From Flagellimonas alvinocaridis (GTDB lineage: Bacteria; Bacteroidota; Bacteroidia; Flavobacteriales; Flavobacteriaceae): a stretch of 64,000 nt of DNA. The position numbers were made by a program, and so were the translations under genes. The stretch covers positions 310,001-374,000 of the forward strand of contig NZ_SNTZ01000003.1 in assembly GCF_004916895.1 (NCBI RefSeq), in the 5' to 3' direction. The notes under the pieces are model-generated. The model saw only the letters and a program-made list of their open reading frames with translations. It did not search any database and was not told the origin of the DNA. Below, piece by piece: positions 57,353-64,000 of the stretch (its first letter is position 1; each line of letters opens with the position of its first letter).

Positions 57353-58242
57353 TGGAACAATTGGTAGGAACGGGAGTTGCTTTGGTAACCCCTTTTACAG
57401 AGGATTTTTCGGTAGATGTTAACGCCTTGGAAAGGATTGTGGAACATAACATTCAAGGTGGAGTGGATTACTTGGTGGTCATGGGTACCACGGGAGAGTC
57501 TGCCACGTTGTCTAAAGCCGATAAACTTTTGGCCATGGATGTGGTTGTGCGCACCAATGCTGGAAGATTGCCTTTGGTATTGGGTGTTGGAGGAAACAAC
57601 ACGGCTGCCGTGGCCGAAGAATTAAACACTTTGGACCTATCGGACTTTGATGCAATACTTTCCGTTTCACCTTATTACAACAAACCAACGCAAGAAGGCA
57701 TCTATCAACATTTCAAGTTTATTGCAAAAGCTTCCCCAAAACCAATCATTTTGTATAATGTCCCTTCTAGGACTGGTAGTAACATGCTTGCAGAGACAAC
57801 CCTAAGATTGGCCCACGATGTCCCTAATATTGTTGCCATTAAAGAAGCTAGCGGGGATATGGTTCAAATCGATAAAATCATCAAGGAAAAGCCCGAAGGA
57901 TTTATGGTGATTTCAGGAGACGATTTCACCGCATTGCCCACCGTTTTGGCGGGAGGTTCTGGGGTCATTTCCGTATTGGGACAGGGACTGCCTGGTCATT
58001 TTTCAAAGATGATGAACTTAGGATTGGAGGAAAATGTTGATGAAGCTTATCAAATCCACCATAAGTTGTTGCCATTGATGCAACTTATTTTTGAAGAAGG
58101 CAACCCAGCAGGCATAAAAAGTGTTTTCGAAAGTCTTGGCCTATGTAAGTCCACTGTACGCCTACCTTTGGTAGAGGCCACACCCTCCCTCAAGAATAGA
58201 ATTGGCGCTTTTTTGAAGGCAATGGATACGGCTCATGCCTAA
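57352..58242 (+). CDS. dapA: 4-hydroxy-tetrahydrodipicolinate synthase DapA
   Basis: A 296-residue TIM-barrel aldolase that condenses pyruvate with aspartate semialdehyde in lysine and diaminopimelate synthesis. Y135 ([10 protein letters not shown]) and Schiff-base K164 ([10 protein letters not shown]) are present, with GTTGESATL and [12 protein letters not shown]. Length normal. Start codon overlaps the previous stop by one base. Confidence 0.96.
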   Translation: MEQLVGTGVALVTPFTEDFSVDVNALERIVEHNIQGGVDYLVVMGTTGESATLSKADKLLAMDVVVRTNAGRLPLVLGVGGNNTAAVAEELNTLDLSDFDAILSVSPYYNKPTQEGIYQHFKFIAKASPKPIILYNVPSRTGSNMLAETTLRLAHDVPNIVAIKEASGDMVQIDKIIKEKPEGFMVISGDDFTALPTVLAGGSGVISVLGQGLPGHFSKMMNLGLEENVDEAYQIHHKLLPLMQLIFEEGNPAGIKSVFESLGLCKSTVRLPLVEATPSLKNRIGAFLKAMDTAHA

Positions 58243-58291
58243 ATTTCGTTAAAAGTTGCCCAAAACCTTGGGGAATGGTAGTTGTACCCAT

Positions 58292-58299
58292 TACTTTTG
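58292..58299 (+). promoter_or_regulatory. Upstream candidate -7 element before bamD
   Basis: TACTTTTG fits TAnnTTTG, 49 nt before the bamD start. A second box lies nearer the start codon. Confidence 0.35.
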
Positions 58300-58336
58300 G
58301 ATTTTAAATTCTTTTTTTAAATCCGTTCATTATCAC

Positions 58337-58344
58337 TAATTTTG
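58337..58344 (+). promoter_or_regulatory. TAATTTTG box 4 nt before the bamD start
   Basis: TAATTTTG ends 4 nt before ATG 58349, the same spacing as at ribD and the DUF6495-like gene. If used, the bamD message would be leaderless or would begin translation at ATG 58361. Confidence 0.4.
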
Positions 58345-58348
58345 CAAA

Positions 58349-59185
58349 ATGTTTTTGAAAATGAGGTACATTCTCCCTGTATTGTTTGCCATGGTTTTTC
58401 TTGCTTCCTGCAGTGAGTACCAAAAGGTGCTTAAAAATGAGGAAGTAAAGGCTAAATATGATATGGCCGAAAAACTCTATGAAGAAGGCGACTACAAAAG
58501 AGCCATTCGGTTGTTTGAACAGATAGCTCCAAAGTATGTGGGCAGACCCCAAGGGGAGCGGGTAATGTTCTTCTTTGCCAATTGCTATTTCAAAAATGAG
58601 GATTATTATTTGGCAGGATATCAGTTTGAACGCTTCCTTAAATCTTATCCACAGAGCGACAAGATTCAAGAGGCTGGTTTTTTAGGGGCCAAAAGCTACT
58701 ATATGCTTTCACCATCCTATTCTTTGGACCAAACAGACACAGACAAGGCCTTGGCAAAATTGCAGACCTTCATCAACACATATCCAGAATCGGAATATTT
58801 TGATGAGGCCAATACCATGGCAAAGGAGTTGACCTCCAAGAAAGAGAAAAAGCAAATAGAGATTGCCAAACAATTCAATAAATTGGGTGGATGGGATTAT
58901 ACTATTTTGGTATCTGCCATTACTGCATTAGACAATTTTGTATCGGACAATCCAGGCTCAATATATAGGGAAGAAGCATTGTACTACCGTATAGAGGCCA
59001 CAACCACTTTGGCCATGAACAGTGTTGACAGCAAGAAGAAAGAGCGATTGCAGGAAGCTCTGGACTCCTACAATAACCTATTACGTTATTACCCCGAAAC
59101 ACAGTTTAAAAAGAAAGCGGACGATTTGTCCGATAGAATCCAAAAGGAATTGAGTGCATTTAACACCATTTCCGATTCCAAATAA
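58349..59185 (+). CDS. bamD: Outer membrane protein assembly factor BamD
   Basis: A 278-residue lipoprotein of the BAM complex that inserts beta-barrels. Lipobox LASC (C21), then tetratricopeptide repeats: YDMAEKLYEEGDYKRAIRLFEQ, FFANCYFKNEDYYLAGYQFERFLKSYPQSDKIQEAGFLGAKSYYML and similar blocks to residue 270. Length fits. It begins the bamD-rpoZ-coaBC-DUF4835-recN cluster. Confidence 0.93.
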   Translation: MFLKMRYILPVLFAMVFLASCSEYQKVLKNEEVKAKYDMAEKLYEEGDYKRAIRLFEQIAPKYVGRPQGERVMFFFANCYFKNEDYYLAGYQFERFLKSYPQSDKIQEAGFLGAKSYYMLSPSYSLDQTDTDKALAKLQTFINTYPESEYFDEANTMAKELTSKKEKKQIEIAKQFNKLGGWDYTILVSAITALDNFVSDNPGSIYREEALYYRIEATTTLAMNSVDSKKKERLQEALDSYNNLLRYYPETQFKKKADDLSDRIQKELSAFNTISDSK

Positions 59186-59208
59186 CAAGTTTTTTAAAAC
59201 AGTTGCAT

Positions 59209-59535
59209 ATGCAAGATTTGAAAAATACAAAAGCTCCGGTCTCTACAGTTACATTGAACAGAAACGAGTTCGATCAAAAGACGCAGAACATCTATGAAGC
59301 CATTTCCATCGCTTCCAAACGTGCCATCCAAATCAATTCTGAAATAAAAAAGGAATTGTTGGAAAAGCTGGAAGAGTTTGCTACCTATAGCGATAGTTTG
59401 GAAGAGGTTTTCGAGAACAAGGAGCAAATTGAGGTCTCCAAGTTCTACGAAAAATTGCCAAAGCCCCATGCCTTGGCTGTATTGGAGTGGTTGGAAGATA
59501 AAATCTACTACAGGAACACAGAGAAAGACGCCTAG
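59209..59535 (+). CDS. rpoZ: DNA-directed RNA polymerase omega subunit, Bacteroidota type
   Basis: A 108-residue protein (ATG 59209; an in-frame TTG just upstream is unlikely). NIYEAISIASKRAIQINSEIKKEL contains the conserved omega helix, and the longer C-terminal part (KPHALAVLEWLEDKIYYRNTEKD) is usual for Bacteroidota. It assists RNA polymerase assembly. Its place between bamD and coaBC supports the call. Confidence 0.85.
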   Translation: MQDLKNTKAPVSTVTLNRNEFDQKTQNIYEAISIASKRAIQINSEIKKELLEKLEEFATYSDSLEEVFENKEQIEVSKFYEKLPKPHALAVLEWLEDKIYYRNTEKDA

Positions 59536-59538
59536 AAT

Positions 59539-60744
59539 ATGTTGGGCGGTAAGAACATCCTTTTAGGTATTACCGGGGGAATTGCCGCCTATAAGACTAC
59601 ATTTCTAGTCAGGTTATTGATAAAAGCTGGTGCCCAGGTCAAAATAGTGATGACCCAGAGTGCCGGCTCTTTTGTTTCCCCGTTAACCTTAAGCACACTT
59701 TCCAAGAATCCCGTGCTAACCGATTTCATCAACGAGGAGGACGGTAGCATTTCATGGAACAACCATGTGGAACTCGGTCTATGGGCAGACATTATGCTCA
59801 TAGCACCTGCAACGGCCAATACCCTTTCCAAAATGGCAAACGGGGTATGCGATAACCTTCTTATGGCCACCTATCTATCTGCAAAATGTCCCATCTATTT
59901 TGCTCCGGCCATGGATTTGGACATGTATCAGCACCCCACTACCAAAGCTTCCATAGAAAAATTAACGTCATTCGGTAATAATCTAATCCCAGCCGAATCT
60001 GGCGAATTGGCCAGCGGATTGCATGGTGAGGGTCGCATGGCAGAACCTGAAAACATTGTTCAATTTCTTCAGGACCATTTGGTTGAAGGATTACCCTTGA
60101 AAGGCAAAAAAGTACTTATTACAGCAGGTCCAACCCATGAAGCCATAGACCCTGTCCGATTTTTAGGCAATCGTTCTTCGGGCACTATGGGTTTTGAACT
60201 CGCCAAAAAGGCGGCAGATTTGGGGGCAGAAGTCATTTTGGTATCCGGACCCACGGGATTGTCCATACAACATACCTCCATTAAATTGGTAAGGGTTACA
60301 TCGGCCCAAGAAATGTACAATGAGTGCCATGCCCATTACCCAACTACGGATATTGCCATATGTGCTGCAGCCGTAGCCGATTATCGCCCCAAGCAAGTAG
60401 CCAAGGAAAAAATCAAAAAAGAAGATGGTGGTCTTACCATAGCACTTGAACGTAACCCTGACATCCTTTTGTCATTGGGAGAAAGCAAGGCCCATCAGTT
60501 TTTGGTTGGATTTGCGTTGGAAACCCAGAACGAACTGGAAAATGCCAAAGGCAAGCTACAGCGTAAAAACTTGGATGGCATAGTGCTCAATTCACTTAAG
60601 GATGATGGCGCAGGTTTTGGAAGCGCCACCAACAAAATCACCTTCATTGATAAGAATTTGCAGATAAAAACGTTTGGATTGAAGACGAAGCCCGAAGTGG
60701 CCTCGGATATTTGGGAAGAAATCATTGCACGAATCCATGCGTAA
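59539..60744 (+). CDS. coaBC: Bifunctional CoaBC (phosphopantothenoylcysteine synthetase/decarboxylase)
   Basis: A 401-residue flavoprotein for coenzyme A synthesis: joins phosphopantothenate to cysteine and decarboxylates the product. The CoaC half (1-185) has GGIAAYK and H76 (NNHVELG), but PAMN is PAMD (D126) and the reductive Cys of the ACG loop is Ser (S159 in LASG). The CoaB half (about 190-401) has [22 protein letters not shown] and the KIKKED loop. The 3' end overlaps the next gene by 8 nt. Confidence 0.94.
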   Translation: MLGGKNILLGITGGIAAYKTTFLVRLLIKAGAQVKIVMTQSAGSFVSPLTLSTLSKNPVLTDFINEEDGSISWNNHVELGLWADIMLIAPATANTLSKMANGVCDNLLMATYLSAKCPIYFAPAMDLDMYQHPTTKASIEKLTSFGNNLIPAESGELASGLHGEGRMAEPENIVQFLQDHLVEGLPLKGKKVLITAGPTHEAIDPVRFLGNRSSGTMGFELAKKAADLGAEVILVSGPTGLSIQHTSIKLVRVTSAQEMYNECHAHYPTTDIAICAAAVADYRPKQVAKEKIKKEDGGLTIALERNPDILLSLGESKAHQFLVGFALETQNELENAKGKLQRKNLDGIVLNSLKDDGAGFGSATNKITFIDKNLQIKTFGLKTKPEVASDIWEEIIARIHA

Positions 60745-61627
60745 CATTCTATTGTTCAGCCTATTTTTAATAGTTTCATTTGCGGTTCACGCGCAGGAAC
60801 TCAATTGTCAGGTCACCGTAAATTCTGATCAAGTAGGGCAAACCAATCAACAGATATTTAAGACATTGGAACGTTCACTGAACGATTTTGTGAACAATAC
60901 CAAATGGACCAATAGGGTCTATCGTGAAAACGAGAAGGTCAATGCCCGAATGTTCATTACCGTAACACAATACGAATCGGACCGTTTTGAGGCCAATATC
61001 CAAATACAGTCTTCCCGCCCCGTGTACAATACTTCTTATGAGAGTTCTGTGTTTAATTACAAGGATGATGCTTTCAATTTCCAATACCAAGAATTTCAGC
61101 CGTTGGTGTACAATCCCAATCTGTTCGACTCCAATCTGGTAGGGGTTATATCGTATTATGTATACCTTGTTTTGGGCTTGGATGCCGATACCTTTTCTTT
61201 GGAAGGGGGCAATGATTTTTATAGAATGGCCCAAAATATTGTGACACAAGCACAGGGGTCCAACTATAGTGGATGGAGCCAAGAAACCGGTGAGCGTACC
61301 CGTTTTGAGTTGGTGGACAACCTTTTGAGCAATTCTTTTAGGGAATATCGCATCGCCATGTATAATTACCACCGCAAAGGCTTGGATATTCTAGCCGATA
61401 ATAATAGTACGGGGAAACAGGTCATTGCTGGAAGCCTTCGGTTGTTCGAGACCCTTATCAAAAGACGTCCCAATGCTTTTTTGATTCAAACTTTCTTTGA
61501 TGCCAAATCTGAGGAAATCCAAAATATCTTTTCCGATGGCCCCAAGGTGGATATTGTAAAACTCAAGGAAACCCTGAACAAAGTGGCCCCATTTTATTCC
61601 AATACCTGGAACCAAATAAATTACTAG
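60737..61627 (+). CDS. DUF4835-like secreted protein
   Basis: A 296-residue exported protein (ATG 60737; signal peptide to HAQ). Mature part ELNCQVTVNSDQVGQTNQQIFKTLERSLNDFVNNTKWT and IQIQSSRPVYNTSYESSVFNYKDDAFNFQYQEFQPLVYN match what I recall of DUF4835. Conserved next to coaBC and recN in Flavobacteria; function unknown. Overlaps coaBC by 8 nt. Confidence 0.85.
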   Translation: MRNILLFSLFLIVSFAVHAQELNCQVTVNSDQVGQTNQQIFKTLERSLNDFVNNTKWTNRVYRENEKVNARMFITVTQYESDRFEANIQIQSSRPVYNTSYESSVFNYKDDAFNFQYQEFQPLVYNPNLFDSNLVGVISYYVYLVLGLDADTFSLEGGNDFYRMAQNIVTQAQGSNYSGWSQETGERTRFELVDNLLSNSFREYRIAMYNYHRKGLDILADNNSTGKQVIAGSLRLFETLIKRRPNAFLIQTFFDAKSEEIQNIFSDGPKVDIVKLKETLNKVAPFYSNTWNQINY

Positions 61628-61673
61628 CTAAGTTCTCCAAAGACATTTATCTTTACGGGGAAAATTATCCAAA

Positions 61674-63326
61674 TTGCTAGCAAATCTTTCCATCCAAAAT
61701 TATGCGCTTATTGACGATGTCAATGTGACTTTTTCCAGTGGATTTACCACAATTACGGGAGAAACAGGGGCGGGGAAATCCATATTGTTGGGAGGGCTTT
61801 CCTTGGTATTGGGCAAACGGGCAGATTTAACATCGCTCAAGAACACCGAGCAAAAATGTGTGATAGAAGCTGAATTTGATATCTCCAAATACAATCTAAA
61901 ACCGTTTTTTGCAGAAAACGACCTAGATTACGAGGATAGGACCATTTTGCGTCGGGAAATACTGCCCAGTGGAAAATCCAGGGCCTTTGTCAATGATACC
62001 CCGGTAACCTTGGATGTGCTCAAGACTTTGGGGGAGCAGTTGGTAGATGTACATTCCCAGCACCAGACCCTTCGTTTGACCGAGAACGACTTTCAGTTAA
62101 AGGTCATCGATGCTCTTGCGGATAATTCAGAAAACCTGAAGCACTACAAAACCCATCTGGCCCAACACGCCAAAGTATCGAAGGAATTACAGGAATTGGT
62201 CAATTTTCAATCCAATGCCGATAAAGAACACGATTACAACAGTTTTTTGTTGAAAGAATTGGAAGAAGCCAAGTTGCGGGCTGGTATGCAGGAAGAACTG
62301 GAGGATGAATATGAGCAGTTGAACAATGTAGAGCAGATCATGGAACAATTGGCTGCAGGATACCAGTTGTTGAATGAAGAACAATTGGGCATTTTGGGTC
62401 GATTGGCAGATTTAAAGCGAACATTCCAAAACCTGAAAGGTTTTGGTTCGGCATATGCATCCTTGAACGATAGGGTACAATCCATTTTTATTGAAACCGA
62501 TGATATTGCCTCGGAACTGGAAAGTATGAAAGATGCAGTTGAGGCAAATCCAGAGCGATTGGAAACCGTTAATGGACAATTACAGCAATTGTACGATTTG
62601 CAAAAAAAGCATCACGTAGCTACTGTGGATGAGCTTATTGCGATTCGTGAAGAATTGTCAATAAAAGTGGAGGCGGTTGCCAATATTGAATCAAAGATTG
62701 AAGCCAAACGAGCTGAAGTTCAACAAATCACCAAAGAAGTGGATGCTTGGGCGGATAAAATCAGCAAGGCTAGGAAATCGGTCATTCCAAAACTCAAAGA
62801 TATGCTACAGGAAAACCTGTCAGCATTGGGCATGCCTTCGGCCAGCTTCAAGATTGAAGTAAATCAAACCAATGCATTTAAGATGCACGGGAAGGACGAC
62901 TTGGTGTTTTTGTTCTCCGCCAACAAGGGGTCAAATTATGGAGAACTGAAGAAGGTAGCTTCTGGAGGTGAACTTTCCCGAATCATGCTCACCATAAAGT
63001 CCATTTTGGCTGCATACGAACAATTGCCTACCATGATGTTTGATGAAATTGACACTGGAGTTTCGGGGGAGATTTCCAACAAAATGGGCGAAATCATGCA
63101 ACGGATGAGCAAGACCATGCAAGTATTCTCCATAACGCATTTGCCACAAGTGGCTTCAAAAGGACAACATCAGTTTAAAGTGTTCAAGGAAGAGCAGGAG
63201 GGAGGCACAAGTACCCAAATGAAAAAGCTGAGCACCGATGAACGCATTACCGAACTTGCAGAAATGTTGGGAGGGAAGTCATTGTCAGAATCTGCTTTGG
63301 CCCATGCACGGCAATTGTTGCAATAG
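61674..63326 (+). CDS. recN: DNA repair protein RecN
   Basis: A 550-residue SMC-like ATPase for double-strand break repair. Start TTG 61674 gives MLANLSIQNYALIDDV, the usual family start; no ATG fits. Walker A GETGAGKSILLG (about 29-40), a long coiled-coil middle, the signature VASGGELSRIML and Walker B MMFDEIDTGVSGEIS are all present, and the end is normal length. Last gene of the bamD cluster. Confidence 0.96.
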   Translation: MLANLSIQNYALIDDVNVTFSSGFTTITGETGAGKSILLGGLSLVLGKRADLTSLKNTEQKCVIEAEFDISKYNLKPFFAENDLDYEDRTILRREILPSGKSRAFVNDTPVTLDVLKTLGEQLVDVHSQHQTLRLTENDFQLKVIDALADNSENLKHYKTHLAQHAKVSKELQELVNFQSNADKEHDYNSFLLKELEEAKLRAGMQEELEDEYEQLNNVEQIMEQLAAGYQLLNEEQLGILGRLADLKRTFQNLKGFGSAYASLNDRVQSIFIETDDIASELESMKDAVEANPERLETVNGQLQQLYDLQKKHHVATVDELIAIREELSIKVEAVANIESKIEAKRAEVQQITKEVDAWADKISKARKSVIPKLKDMLQENLSALGMPSASFKIEVNQTNAFKMHGKDDLVFLFSANKGSNYGELKKVASGGELSRIMLTIKSILAAYEQLPTMMFDEIDTGVSGEISNKMGEIMQRMSKTMQVFSITHLPQVASKGQHQFKVFKEEQEGGTSTQMKKLSTDERITELAEMLGGKSLSESALAHARQLLQ

Positions 63327-63381
63327 AAATGTAAACAGAACACATTTGGGCAAAAAGCGGAGAACTTCAAAATAGAATAAA

Positions 63382-63389
63382 TATCTTTG
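63382..63389 (+). promoter_or_regulatory. -7 promoter element for fabI
   Basis: TATCTTTG fits TAnnTTTG and gives a leader of about 24 nt to ATG 63418. Confidence 0.5.
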
Positions 63390-63417
63390 CCACAGAACCA
63401 ACAATAGCAAAATACAT

Positions 63418-64000
63418 ATGGCGTACAATCTTTTAAAAGGAAAAAGAGGAATCATTTTTGGAGCTTTGGATGAAAATTCAATTGCTTGGAAAACCGCAGA
63501 ACGAGTTCATGAAGAGGGAGGTACCTTTGTGCTGACCAATGCACCCATTGCCATGCGAATGGGACAGATAAAGGAATTGGCTGCAAAGACCAATTCAGAA
63601 ATTATCCCAGCCGATGCCACCAACGAAGAGGATTTGAACAACCTTGTTGAAAAAGCCACTGAAATCTTGGGGGGGAAATTGGATTTTGTGCTTCATTCCA
63701 TAGGAATGTCGGTGAACGTGCGTAAAGGAAAGCATTATACTGATGAGAACTATGATTTTACGGCAAAGGGTTGGGACGTTTCCGCACTTTCCTTTCATAA
63801 AGTAATGCAGAGCCTATATAAGGCCGATGCCATGAACGAATGGGGCAGTATTGTAGCTCTTACCTATATGGCGGCCCAACGTACATTCCCAGATTATAAC
63901 GATATGGCCGATAACAAAGCGTATTTGGAATCCGTGGCCAGAAGTTTTGGCTATTTCTTCGGGAAAGAGAAAAAAGTAAGGGTAAACACCATTTCACAAT
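63418..64000 (+). CDS. fabI: Enoyl-ACP reductase FabI, 3' end cut by the window
   Basis: Partial: 194 codons, open at the window edge. MAYNLLKGKRGIIFGALDENSIAWKTAERVHEEGG and VLHSIG resemble FabI, the last step of fatty acid elongation. Active-site Tyr and Lys are in FPDYNDMADNKAYLE with the Y-x6-K spacing of FabI rather than Y-x3-K of other SDRs. It is divergent from E. coli FabI, and a generic SDR name is possible. Confidence 0.85.
   Translation, partial: MAYNLLKGKRGIIFGALDENSIAWKTAERVHEEGGTFVLTNAPIAMRMGQIKELAAKTNSEIIPADATNEEDLNNLVEKATEILGGKLDFVLHSIGMSVNVRKGKHYTDENYDFTAKGWDVSALSFHKVMQSLYKADAMNEWGSIVALTYMAAQRTFPDYNDMADNKAYLESVARSFGYFFGKEKKVRVNTISQ

Overview
The window reads as a contiguous piece of core chromosome from a member of the Flavobacteriaceae (Bacteroidota), probably a marine Muricauda/Allomuricauda-like organism. 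The main reasons are: TonB-dependent receptors with N-terminal carboxypeptidase-type repeats, DUF4249 lipoproteins, a secreted protein with a type 9 secretion (T9SS) type A sorting domain, flavobacterial families resembling DUF4294, DUF4835, DUF6095 and DUF6495, a monomeric NADP isocitrate dehydrogenase, a 108-residue Bacteroidota-type RNA polymerase omega, and repeated TAnnTTTG promoter elements with few Shine-Dalgarno sequences. I see no phage, insertion sequence, CRISPR array, rRNA or tRNA gene. The assignment to family is an inference from gene content, not from a marker search.

Layout. 1-9 kb: SRPBCC and VOC proteins, a GH13 amylase lipoprotein, a DEAD-box helicase with a structured leader, the RdgB pyrophosphatase, and a SerB-SerA fusion. 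9-16.5 kb: rlmH divergent from nadC-yihY-DUF2147-priA, a LytTR response regulator, and the rpsF-rpsR-rplI ribosomal operon. 16.5-26 kb: an Oar-like TonB receptor, a DUF6495-like gene, hisS and a Nudix hydrolase bracketed by palindromic repeats, an M42 peptidase, and a GntP permease. 26-33 kb: a TonB receptor followed by two tandem DUF4249 lipoproteins, then monomeric IDH and a 630-bp gap holding an orphan terminator. 33-39 kb: rplS, trmD, GNAT, a long GAPDH and HtrA, all on the minus strand. 39-45 kb: dapF-GNAT-mltG, a lysozyme-like membrane protein, RsmI-like methyltransferase, LMW phosphatase and dnaA. 45-53 kb: a thioesterase, the tightly packed minus-strand ribD-HAD-EamA-YigZ operon, and the plus-strand GNAT-prmC-LOG-ligA-hypothetical operon. 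53-64 kb: a T9SS-exported putative metalloprotease, a split 5'-nucleotidase, then a plus-strand run with dapA, bamD, rpoZ, coaBC, a DUF4835-like gene, recN and a truncated fabI.

Together the genes serve housekeeping: translation (rpsF, rpsR, rplI, rplS, trmD, rlmH, hisS, prmC), replication and repair (dnaA, priA, ligA, recN), cofactor and amino-acid synthesis (nadC, ribD, coaBC, dapA, dapF, the serine fusion), envelope assembly (bamD, mltG, HtrA) and polymer or ligand uptake (GH13, TonB systems). No obvious defence or mobile system is present. The most interesting signals are in details: a possible H-type pseudoknot in the helicase leader, an unexplained minus-strand terminator between IDH and rplS, palindromic repeat clusters around hisS, start codons placed 4-5 nt after TAnnTTTG boxes, simple repeats that have entered prmC, and a CoaC domain lacking two classical catalytic residues.
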